Shown here: positions 1-5,761 of the stretch, piece after piece
How the letters are laid out: the number at the start of each line of letters is the position of its first letter
How positions within the stretch are numbered: the stretch's first letter is position 1
Assembly: GCA_036518915.1 (NCBI GenBank)
Contig: DATDME010000101.1
Coordinates: 1 to 7,813 of the forward strand
Source of the DNA: GCA-016699105 sp036518915
Lineage (GTDB): Bacteria; Patescibacteriota; Saccharimonadia; UBA4664
Direction: 5' to 3'
Length of the DNA stretch: 7,813 nucleotides
Position numbers and translations under genes: made by a program
Notes under the pieces: generated by a model
What the model was told of the DNA's origin: nothing
The model's database searches: none
What the model saw: the letters and a program-made list of their open reading frames with translations, nothing else

Positions 1-1
1 T

Positions 2-127
2 CGAGAAGTCCGCCGTCGCTTAAACGTTATGGACTCCAGCTTTCATGACCAGGCCTCAGCCGAGCGGTATGCCACCACCATTTTTAACAATTTAAACAGC
101 ACCTACCCGCGGGTGCTTACACACTAA
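2..127 (+). CDS. 3' end of an unidentified gene, cut by the left window edge
   Basis: Frame 2 is open from the first base to a TAA at 125-127 and encodes about 41 residues, including the stretch NVMDSSFHDQASAERYATTI and ending in PRVLTH. The mixed, soluble-looking composition (acidic, aromatic and amide residues rather than the Ala/Arg/Pro runs of GC-rich shadow frames) suggests a genuine C-terminus. I do not recognise the family. The stop lies 3 bp before a TTGACA box and 41 bp before the uvrC start. The upstream gene therefore ends directly against the uvrC promoter, with no visible intrinsic terminator. An internal ATG at 29-31 could in principle start a 32-residue peptide, but nothing supports that as a separate gene. 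Confidence 0.5.
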   Translation, partial: REVRRRLNVMDSSFHDQASAERYATTIFNNLNSTYPRVLTH

Positions 128-130
128 GTC

Positions 131-162
131 TTGACAGTACCCTGATATGCTGCTGGTATACT
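131..162 (+). promoter_or_regulatory. uvrC promoter, extended -10, leaderless
   Basis: A perfect TTGACA lies at 131-136 and TATACT at 157-162. The 20-bp spacer is longer than the usual 17. TG at 154-155, one base before the -10, makes it an extended -10, which can compensate for a poorly placed -35. Only 6 nt separate TATACT from the ATG at 169, so transcription would start at or within a base or two of the start codon. The AGGGG at 163-167 is one base from the ATG, too close to act as a Shine-Dalgarno site. Confidence 0.6.
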
Positions 163-168
163 AGGGGC

Positions 169-1638
169 ATGACCGACGCCCTTCGCGACAAACTCAAAAC
201 CCTGCCCGCCGAGCCCGGCGTGTATTTTCATCGCGACGATCAGGGCAAAATTATCTACATTGGCAAGGCTGCCATCCTCAAAAACCGGGTGATGAGCTAC
301 TTTCAAAACAAGCACCGCGACCCCAAAACCCGCCTGCTCGTGGCCGACATTCACGATACCGAGTGGATTACCGTTGATTCCGAGGCGCAGGCGCTCTTCA
401 TGGAGTCGGAGTTCATCAAGCGCTATAAGCCCAAGTACAACATCGACCTCAAAGATGATAAAAACTTCATCTACATTAAAATTTCCGCGGACGATTTTCC
501 GGTAATCTCTTACGTCCGCCGGCCGATGGACGACCGCGCCCACTATTACGGGCCATTTACCTCCAGCGATGCCGTGCGCCGGGCCATGCGCATGTTGCGC
601 AAGGTGTTCCCGTACGTGACGCACGAAACGTGGCCGGCCCGGGCTTGTCTGCAATACCATTTGGGCCTGTGTCCCGGGCCGGAAGTGGGCGCGATTACCG
701 CTAGGGATTATCGCCACAATATCCGCCAGCTCGAACTGTATTTGAAAGGCGAGCAGACCAAGCTCATGGCCCAGCTTGAGCACGACATGCAGCGCGCCGC
801 CAAGCGCAAGGGTTACGAAGAGGCTGCCCGCCACCGCGACCAACTTCAAGACCTGAGCGCTTTCGGTAAGCAAATGGTATTTGGCGACTCCGAAACGTTT
901 GATCTCACCCGCGACCAAGCGCTCACCGGCCTAGCCGAGCGCCTGCAGCTGGCCGGCATTCCGCGCCGCATTGAAGCCTACGACATTTCGCACCTCGGCG
1001 GCACCGGCAACGTCGCCAGCATGATCGTGTTTTTCGACGGCGTACCCAACCGCGACGACTACCGCAAATTCAAAATGCAACTGCCCGGCAACAACGATGT
1101 GGGCCATATCCGCGAGGTCATCTCGCGCCGTTTTGGGCCCAAGCACCTCAGCGAGTGGCCCAAACCCGACCTCTTGCTCATCGACGGCGGCCAGCCCCAG
1201 CTGGCGGCGGCCCTCGAGGTGCTCGACGGTCTCGGCCTGCCCATTCCGGCCATTGGCCTGGCCAAGCGCGAAGAAGAAATTATCCGCCGCCTACAACCCG
1301 CCGCCGGCCAACCCGCCGGCTATGAAAGCATTCTCCTGCCGCCTTCCAGCCACGTACTTCAACTCCTCCAGCGCGTACGCGATGAGGCTCACCGCTTTGC
1401 CATCACCTACCAGAGCCTACTGCAGGGCAAGCGCTCCACCCAAAGCCTGCTGGATACTATTCCCGGCATCGGTCCGGCCACCCGCAAAGCGCTCATCAAG
1501 CGCTTTGGCTCGGTCCGTGGCGTGCGTCAGGCTACCCTCGACGAGCTCGCCCAGGCCATCGGCCCGGCCAAGGCTCAGAAGGTCGTAGAAGCTCTCGGCC
1601 AAACTTCACCCCAGCCGGAGCCCGACCAGGCCCTGTAG
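169..1638 (+). CDS. uvrC: UvrC, excinuclease ABC subunit C (compact form)
   Basis: This is the dual-incision nuclease of nucleotide excision repair, acting in the cytoplasm on UvrB-DNA complexes. The GIY-YIG domain at about 12-95 shows GVY 17-19, YIGK 30-33, R40, E79 and N91 (3' incision). A UVR helical hairpin for UvrB contact lies at about 198-232 (EEAARHRDQ). The RNase H-like 5' nuclease domain runs from about 266 to 420, with D272 (YDISH), D339 (LLIDGGQ) and H408 (RDEAHRFAITY). A tandem helix-hairpin-helix region follows at about 424-480 (IPGIGP). At 489 residues it is some 70-120 shorter than typical UvrC. Almost all of the shortfall lies between the UVR and RNase H domains, where about 40 residues replace about 150. 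Of the family's four-cysteine cluster only C160 and C168 remain. H152 and E172 occupy the other two places. The catalytic sites look intact, so it should be functional. Its last 33 bp overlap the convergent regulator gene. Confidence 0.95.
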   Translation: MTDALRDKLKTLPAEPGVYFHRDDQGKIIYIGKAAILKNRVMSYFQNKHRDPKTRLLVADIHDTEWITVDSEAQALFMESEFIKRYKPKYNIDLKDDKNFIYIKISADDFPVISYVRRPMDDRAHYYGPFTSSDAVRRAMRMLRKVFPYVTHETWPARACLQYHLGLCPGPEVGAITARDYRHNIRQLELYLKGEQTKLMAQLEHDMQRAAKRKGYEEAARHRDQLQDLSAFGKQMVFGDSETFDLTRDQALTGLAERLQLAGIPRRIEAYDISHLGGTGNVASMIVFFDGVPNRDDYRKFKMQLPGNNDVGHIREVISRRFGPKHLSEWPKPDLLLIDGGQPQLAAALEVLDGLGLPIPAIGLAKREEEIIRRLQPAAGQPAGYESILLPPSSHVLQLLQRVRDEAHRFAITYQSLLQGKRSTQSLLDTIPGIGPATRKALIKRFGSVRGVRQATLDELAQAIGPAKAQKVVEALGQTSPQPEPDQAL

Positions 1639-1989
1639 CTCAATAACTTGCTCATCTAATTGGGCGTGCCGTAAGACTGCCAGATCAACCTCGCGGGCTA
1701 CCCGGGCCCAGGCATGCCGCTCGGCTTCAAGGCATTGCCAGCCCCGCTTCGTGACGTGGTACATAATCCGTGGATGCCCGGTTTTGAGACTATTCTCGCG
1801 CCAGACTTCCTGCACATAACCTCGTTTGGCTAACGAACCCAGCGCCCGGCGCACTCGCGACGGCGTCGGCGCAAAGCCCTGTAATGTGGCATGCGTAATC
1901 TTGGCACTTAGCCCGTATGCATGGCACGGCTCGTACCCGAGGGCCATCAGGACCCACAACTCATTAAATGTTAGCGCCGGCGGATTCAT
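1606..1989 (-). CDS. PadR-like winged-helix transcriptional regulator
   Basis: A 127-residue protein from the ATG at 1987-1989. The N-terminal half matches the PadR-type winged helix: LTFNELWVLMALGYEPCHAYGLSAKI (about 6-31) resembles the LT..EL.IL..L...P.HGYEL pattern; residues 43-59 (PSRVRRALGSLAKRGYV) form the recognition-helix region; GHPRIMYHVTKRGWQCL (71-87) is the wing and the yYxLTxxG signature. The C-terminal helix (about 88-115) probably dimerises; HGY is replaced by HAY. A GTG at 2026-2028 would add 13 residues, but they would be encoded across the palindrome and promoter. I prefer the ATG because a -10-like TATGGT sits exactly 6 nt before it, as at uvrC and the aminopeptidase gene. 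The gene diverges from the aminopeptidase gene, so that gene and the regulator itself are the likely targets. No effector-binding domain is visible. PadR family: probable; DNA-binding role: fairly sure. Confidence 0.8.
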   Translation of the reverse strand: MNPPALTFNELWVLMALGYEPCHAYGLSAKITHATLQGFAPTPSRVRRALGSLAKRGYVQEVWRENSLKTGHPRIMYHVTKRGWQCLEAERHAWARVAREVDLAVLRHAQLDEQVIELQGLVGLRLG

Positions 1990-1995
1990 ATGCGC

Positions 1996-2024
1996 ACCAT
2001 AGGAACATTTGTTTCTATGCGCAA
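1996..2024 (-). promoter_or_regulatory. Promoter of the PadR-like regulator, leaderless
   Basis: Read on the minus strand, a TATGGT -10 candidate (1996-2001) and a weak TTGCGC -35 candidate (2019-2024) are separated by exactly 17 bp. The -10 is followed by 6 nt and then the ATG at 1989. The spacer is filled by a 20-bp palindrome (1999-2018), so a bound repressor would directly block RNA polymerase. Neither box is strong. The support comes from spacing and from the parallel with the other starts in the window. Confidence 0.45.
1999..2018. promoter_or_regulatory. Palindromic operator 1
   Basis: Inverted repeat ATAGGAAC-ATTT-GTTTCTAT, 8-bp arms with one mismatch. It matches operator 2 at 18 of 20 positions. 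It lies between the -35 and -10 candidates of the PadR-like gene, the expected place for autorepression. A direct repeat TATGCGCA flanks it (1989-1996 and 2016-2023). The classical PadR operator has the form ATGT-N8-ACAT, so assignment to this regulator is inferred from position. Confidence 0.65.
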
Positions 2025-2095
2025 GCACGAGCGTAAATCGTCAAGGCCAAAAAACGCCTCACACAAGCCCAAAATTCCCCAAATACAATAAATTA

Positions 2096-2104
2096 TGTGA
2101 TAAT
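2096..2104 (+). promoter_or_regulatory. Candidate distal promoter of the aminopeptidase cluster
   Basis: TG-T-GATAAT forms an extended -10 in an AT-rich stretch (2081-2126). No good -35 is seen 17 bp upstream. The predicted start at about 2111 falls inside operator 2, which would make this the repressible promoter and leave a leader of about 60 nt. The call is speculative because the region is AT-rich enough to give chance -10 matches. Confidence 0.3.
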
Positions 2105-2126
2105 AATAGAAACTTTTGTTTCTATT
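2105..2126. promoter_or_regulatory. Palindromic operator 2
   Basis: A perfect inverted repeat with 9-bp arms AATAGAAAC / GTTTCTATT around a TTTT centre. It is the second copy of the palindrome found at 1999-2018, with centres 107 bp apart. It lies upstream of the aminopeptidase start and directly abuts the extended -10 candidate TG-T-GATAAT (2096-2104), so it would cover that promoter's start site at about 2111. In RNA the same repeat could form a short hairpin, but there is no U-tract after it. Confidence 0.7.
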
Positions 2127-2160
2127 GCGGGCAGGTGTACTCCGGGGGTCGGGTATCCGG

Positions 2161-2166
2161 TATAAT
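2161..2166 (+). promoter_or_regulatory. Proximal -10 box of the aminopeptidase gene, leaderless
   Basis: A perfect TATAAT at 2161-2166 is followed by GCCACC and the ATG at 2173, the same 6-nt spacing as at uvrC. The mRNA would begin at the start codon. The -35 is weak: TGTACT at 2136-2141 with a 19-bp spacer is the best candidate. No Shine-Dalgarno sequence precedes the ATG, consistent with leaderless translation. Confidence 0.6.
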
Positions 2167-2172
2167 GCCACC

Positions 2173-3366
2173 ATGCGCTACCAACCCCTTCCCGCTGCCT
2201 TCCACGCCGCCAACCGCGCCAAGCTCGCCCAGTTCATTGGCGAAGAAGCCATCGCGATCATTGACACCGCCGATAAATTCACCCGGCGCGGTGATTTTGA
2301 ATACCCCTTTCGGCCTGACTCCAACTTTTATTATTTGACGGGGATTGATGAACCTGAGGCCGTGCTGGTGCTGGTGCCAGGTCATGCCAACCCGCAGGCT
2401 CGCGAGCTACTATTCACGAGCGGCACCTCGGAGTTTGTCAGCCAGTGGGAAGGCGGCCGCCACACCGCCGAGACGGCCAAAGCCCGCAGCGGCATCGCCA
2501 ATATCTTGCCACTGGAAAATCTCGATTTTTACCTCGACCGCCTCATGGCGCAGTACCATACCATCTACCTCAATGCCGAGGATAGCGTACGCTCGGTGAT
2601 GCCACATCCTGCACTGCGCCGGGCCCAGTGGTTGCAAGAAAAAGCGCCGGTGCATCGGCTTAAATCGGCCTTGCCCATCTTAGATAAGCTACGCAGTGTC
2701 AAAGCGCCGGAAGAAATTGAGCATATCCGCCAGGCGGTGGCCATCACCAAGGCGGCCATCGCTAAAGCCGAGGCTATCGCGGCGGCCGGCCGCTACGAAG
2801 ACGAACTAGAAGCTGAGCTCTTGGCCGAGTTTACCCGGCAGGGCGCGACGGCCGCTTGGCCACCCATCGTGGCCGCCGGCGCCAACACCACGATTATTCA
2901 TTACGCTGCCAATGCTGCTCAACTCAAAGCCCGTGATAGCGTCCTCATTGACACCGGCGCCGAGTACGGCTATTACGCCGCCGATATTTCCCGCACCTTC
3001 CCGTTACACGGCAAGGAATTCACTAAGCGCCAACAAGCCGTCTACGACGTCGTACAAGCGGCCCAAGCCGCCGGCATCGCCGCTACCAAGCCAGGCAAAA
3101 ACCTGCTCGAAATTGACGACATCATGCAGGCCGTCCTCACTGAAGGCATGAAAGAGCTGGGGCTCAAGGGTGACTTGCGCGATTATTATCCGCACATGTC
3201 CCACCATTTGGGCCTAGATATCCACGACACCGGCGGCCCGCGCCAGCCCCTTGAGCCGGGCGCCGTCATTACCTGCGAACCGGGCCTGTATATCAAGGCC
3301 GAGGGCATTGGCGTGCGGCTCGAAGATAACGTCCTTGTCACCAAAACCGGCCACGAGGTGCTATAA
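2173..3366 (+). CDS. pepP: Xaa-Pro aminopeptidase (aminopeptidase P, M24B)
   Basis: A 397-residue cytoplasmic metallopeptidase that removes N-terminal residues preceding proline. The AMP_N domain covers about 4-135 (YPFRPDSNFYYLTGIDEPEAVLVL at 44-67 is typical). The M24 pita-bread domain runs from about 178 to 395. The dinuclear metal ligands are D260 (LIDTGAEYG), D271 (ADISRTFP), H344 (SHHLG), E369 (CEPGLYI) and E384 (RLEDNVLV). H243 (IIHY) and H351 (DIHD) fit the conserved active-site histidines. The frame stays open upstream to a TTG at 2116, but that stretch is encoded through promoter and operator sequence, so I use the ATG at 2173. The protein ends at GHEVL, some 20-40 residues earlier than many PepP proteins, and its stop codon is part of the next gene's -10 box. 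It heads a tight cluster and may supply peptide-derived amino acids together with the binding protein downstream. Confidence 0.93.
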   Translation: MRYQPLPAAFHAANRAKLAQFIGEEAIAIIDTADKFTRRGDFEYPFRPDSNFYYLTGIDEPEAVLVLVPGHANPQARELLFTSGTSEFVSQWEGGRHTAETAKARSGIANILPLENLDFYLDRLMAQYHTIYLNAEDSVRSVMPHPALRRAQWLQEKAPVHRLKSALPILDKLRSVKAPEEIEHIRQAVAITKAAIAKAEAIAAAGRYEDELEAELLAEFTRQGATAAWPPIVAAGANTTIIHYAANAAQLKARDSVLIDTGAEYGYYAADISRTFPLHGKEFTKRQQAVYDVVQAAQAAGIAATKPGKNLLEIDDIMQAVLTEGMKELGLKGDLRDYYPHMSHHLGLDIHDTGGPRQPLEPGAVITCEPGLYIKAEGIGVRLEDNVLVTKTGHEVL

Positions 3367-3367
3367 T
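3359..3367 (+). promoter_or_regulatory. Internal extended -10 promoter at the end of pepP
   Basis: TG-C-TATAAT (TG 3359-3360, TATAAT 3362-3367) is a perfect extended -10 that includes the pepP TAA stop (3364-3366). Nine nt separate it from the ATG at 3377, so a transcript starting 6-8 nt after the box would have almost no leader. It could give the membrane protein-secG-binding protein genes pepP-independent expression. Confidence 0.5.
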
Positions 3368-3376
3368 ACCTACGTT

Positions 3377-3736
3377 ATGATTCGCACATTCATCTTACGG
3401 GTACTCGTAAACTTCCTGGGCCTGTGGGCCGCCGCTGAACTCATGACCTCCAGCATCGACTACCAGTCACGTTGGCAGGTCTTATTGATTGCCGCCGTGA
3501 TATTTTCGGTGGTCAACGCCGTGGTGCGGCCGCTCATTGTGCTGCTATCGTTGCCGGCCATTGTGCTCACGCTTGGGCTCTTCATGCTCGTGATTAACGC
3601 CTTCATGCTCTATCTGGTTACAAAGGTCTATCCAGCCTTCCATCTGCGGTCGTTCTGGACAGCCGTGGTCGCCACCATTATCATTTGGGTGGTCAACTAC
3701 CTGCTAACTGATCTACTGGAGCCCAAGCGTGCATAA
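3377..3736 (+). CDS. Small four-helix membrane protein, YvlD / phage-holin-4_2 family
   Basis: A 119-residue, almost wholly hydrophobic protein with membrane segments at about 4-23, 34-51, 53-81 (long, with a proline) and 92-112, and a short basic tail (EPKRA). The core NAVVRPLIVLLSLPAIVLTL (47-66) and the following GLFMLVINAFMLYLVTKV carry the N..vrP...l.lP..ilTlGlf.lviNa pattern of the family known as Phage_holin_4_2 or DUF360-type YvlD proteins. Despite the name, chromosomal members are not proven holins and their function is unsettled; some are linked to envelope stress. There is no Shine-Dalgarno site before the ATG; a -10 box stands 9 nt upstream. Ten bp separate it from pepP, and its last 8 bp overlap secG. 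An upstream extension of the frame exists inside pepP but is a shadow reading. Confidence 0.85.
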   Translation: MIRTFILRVLVNFLGLWAAAELMTSSIDYQSRWQVLLIAAVIFSVVNAVVRPLIVLLSLPAIVLTLGLFMLVINAFMLYLVTKVYPAFHLRSFWTAVVATIIIWVVNYLLTDLLEPKRA

Positions 3737-3950
3737 TTTCTTCAACATTATCACCGTGATTTCGTCGGCGCTGCTCGTGCTGTGCATTCTCATTCAAACC
3801 CGCGGCCAAAGCCTGGGCGCGACCTTCGGCGGCGAGACCAGCTACTACCGCTCACGCCGCGGCGCCGAAGCGGTTATTTTCAACGCCACCATCGTGCTGG
3901 CGGTCGTGTTTGTGCTGTCGGTGATTTTGAGTCTGCTGGCCAAAAAATAG
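3729..3950 (+). CDS. secG: SecG, protein translocase subunit
   Basis: A 73-residue inner-membrane protein of the SecYEG channel that assists SecA-driven export. Helices lie at about 4-22 and 49-70. Between them is the SecG loop: IQTRGQSLGATFGG (22-35), then SYYRSRRGAEAVIFNATI (38-55), matching the family's GQG.G..FGG...F.SR.G....l.r.T pattern. The start is GTG at 3729. GGAG at 3718-3721 gives a Shine-Dalgarno site 7 nt upstream. The 8-bp overlap with the preceding gene suggests translational coupling. It is at the short end of the family, as is common in compact genomes. Confidence 0.9.
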   Translation: MHNFFNIITVISSALLVLCILIQTRGQSLGATFGGETSYYRSRRGAEAVIFNATIVLAVVFVLSVILSLLAKK

Positions 3951-3971
3951 CCGTTCGTTATCGGGAGCGCC

Positions 3972-5726
3972 ATGTTTAGTTATTTGCAATTTCGGTACCG
4001 ACGGTCGTGGCGACGCCTGCGGCGCGACACGCGGCTCATTGCCCGGTGGGGCCAAAATTACATCAACCGGCACATCTGGGGCAAATGGCACCAGGTGCGG
4101 CTGGTGCGGCGGTTCTTACTGGTCTGGTGGCTCTTGATTGCCGTCTCGGCCGTGGGTTTGCTGCAGCAATTGGGCGGACTGCAGCGCGTGGCCTCGCGGG
4201 TCGTGGCGGCATCGGGCGGCACCTACATTGAGGCCGCCGTCGGCGACGTGCAGGGTATCAACCCCATCCTGCCCGATTCCGCCGCCTCCACCGATATCAG
4301 CCGCCTCATTTTTAGCGGCCTGACGCGCTACAACTCGCTCCGCCAAATCGTGCCCGACCTAGCCACTTGGGATGTCTCAAATGACGGCAAAACCTACACC
4401 TTCCACCTGCGTCACGGCGTGAAATGGCACGACGGCGTGCCATTTAGCTCCGCCGATGTGGCCTTCACCCTCACAGCCATTCAAAATCCCGATTCGCGTT
4501 CGCCGCTGGCCTCATCCTGGCAGGGCGTCAATTTTGAGACTCAGGGCGACGACACCATCGTCATCAAGCTGCCCCAGCCGCTCAACTCCTTCCTGGACTC
4601 CACCACGGTGGGCATTTTGCCCCGCCATTTGCTGGAATCGGTTGACCCCACCACCCTGCGCGAGGCGGAATTTAATCAAAACCCGGTGGGTACCGGTCCG
4701 TTTAAGATGAAGACGTTCGCCCCGGCTGCTAAAACCATCGAGCTGGAAGCCAACCCCGACTACTATCTTGGCCGGCCGCGTCTCGCCGAATTCGATTTCA
4801 AGCTCTACGACACCTCCACCGACGCCCTCAACGCCTTCGCCCAGCACCAAGTGACCTCGCCCGGCCGGCTCATGCCCGAGGACCTCGGCCAAGACGTTGC
4901 GGGTGATGCGCACCTCACGAATTACCCCATGACCTTACCGGAAGAGAAAGTCCTGTTCTTTAATGCCGAAAATAAACTGCTCTCAGATAAGACGCTGCGT
5001 CAGATCCTCAGCCGTTCCCTCAACCGCGATGAGATTGTGAGCCGGGCGAGCGGTGGGCAGGCCATCGCGCTGACGCAGCCACTGCTGCCGGGCCAGCTGG
5101 GCTATACTAACAAATATGCTTTGCCGTCACTCGACCAGGCGACCGCCAAGAGCGCCCTGGAAAACGCCGGCTGGGCGCTGCCCCACGGCGCCACCGCCCG
5201 GGTGAAAGACGGCGCAAAGCTCCAGTTTACGCTCGTCACGCTCGAGGGCGGAGAACTGTCCGCCGCGGCCAACGAGGTCAAACGCCAGTGGGCTCCGCTG
5301 GGCATTGAGCTCACCGTTAAAACCGTGCCGCGCGACCAGCTGCAGCAAACCTACATGCGCCCGCGCAACTTCCAGATGCTGCTCTACGGTGTCAATCTTG
5401 GCTCTGATCCTGACGTCTATTCGTTCTGGCACTCGAGCCAAGCCAAGGACCCCGGCGTCAACCTTTCGCAGTATAATTCCGCCGACGCCGACCGGGCCCT
5501 GGAAACCGCGCGCATTAAAAGTGACGCCAGTGTCCGCCAAGGCAAGTACGACGCCTTCCTCAAGGCCTGGAACACCGACGCGCCGGCCGCCGTGCTCTAC
5601 CAGCAGGGCTATGTCTACGCTACCCGCGACACCGCCACTGGCATTAAAGCTCACCGCCTGGTCTCGCCGGCCGACCGCTTCTACGACATCCAACGCTGGA
5701 CCGTCCTGCAGCGCTTTACGCGGTAG
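3972..5726 (+). CDS. Membrane-anchored family 5 solute-binding protein (OppA/DppA type)
   Basis: A 584-residue protein. Residues 1-47 are strongly basic (13 Arg, 4 Trp, one acidic residue). A single membrane helix follows at about 48-67 (FLLVWWLLIAVSAVGLLQQL), and then the binding domain outside the membrane. The domain begins with GGTYIEAAVGDVQGINPILP (82-101) and contains typical SBP_bac_5 features: SGLTRYN (115-121), PDLATWDVSNDGKTYTFHLR (128-147), VKWHDGVPFSSADVAFTL (150-167), NPVGTGPFKMK (237-247), NPDYYLGRP (261-269), and a C-terminal lobe with LFFNAEN and QWAPLGIELTVK. Family members bind oligopeptides or similar solutes for an Opp/Dpp permease. There is no lipobox cysteine, so the helix is an uncleaved anchor (or at most a late signal peptide). 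No partner permease or ATPase of this class is present in the window. The ATG has GGGAG at 3963-3967 and lies 21 bp after secG, so they are probably cotranscribed. The ligand is unknown. Confidence 0.88.
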   Translation: MFSYLQFRYRRSWRRLRRDTRLIARWGQNYINRHIWGKWHQVRLVRRFLLVWWLLIAVSAVGLLQQLGGLQRVASRVVAASGGTYIEAAVGDVQGINPILPDSAASTDISRLIFSGLTRYNSLRQIVPDLATWDVSNDGKTYTFHLRHGVKWHDGVPFSSADVAFTLTAIQNPDSRSPLASSWQGVNFETQGDDTIVIKLPQPLNSFLDSTTVGILPRHLLESVDPTTLREAEFNQNPVGTGPFKMKTFAPAAKTIELEANPDYYLGRPRLAEFDFKLYDTSTDALNAFAQHQVTSPGRLMPEDLGQDVAGDAHLTNYPMTLPEEKVLFFNAENKLLSDKTLRQILSRSLNRDEIVSRASGGQAIALTQPLLPGQLGYTNKYALPSLDQATAKSALENAGWALPHGATARVKDGAKLQFTLVTLEGGELSAAANEVKRQWAPLGIELTVKTVPRDQLQQTYMRPRNFQMLLYGVNLGSDPDVYSFWHSSQAKDPGVNLSQYNSADADRALETARIKSDASVRQGKYDAFLKAWNTDAPAAVLYQQGYVYATRDTATGIKAHRLVSPADRFYDIQRWTVLQRFTR

Positions 5727-5761
5727 CAGCCAGCGCCAGGGCCACAGTTAAGCGCCCATTC

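Noticed and set aside
99..116. GCACC / GGGTGC repeat with the palindrome ACCCGCGGGT
   Set aside because: It lies within the C-terminal codons of the partial upstream gene and has no following T-run; likely a by-product of GC-rich coding sequence.
124..918. Long antisense open frame of 264 codons opposite uvrC
   Set aside because: It lies wholly opposite a clearly conserved UvrC domain region, has no recognisable motif, and is the type of shadow frame expected from GC-rich third positions.
2116..2172. N-terminal extension of PepP from a TTG at 2116
   Set aside because: It would be encoded by operator and promoter sequence and does not resemble the AMP_N domain start; the ATG at 2173 fits the family.
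5127..5693. 188-codon antisense open frame opposite the binding-protein gene
   Set aside because: Low-complexity Gly/Val/Arg-rich translation with no domain; explained by codon bias of the conserved protein on the plus strand.
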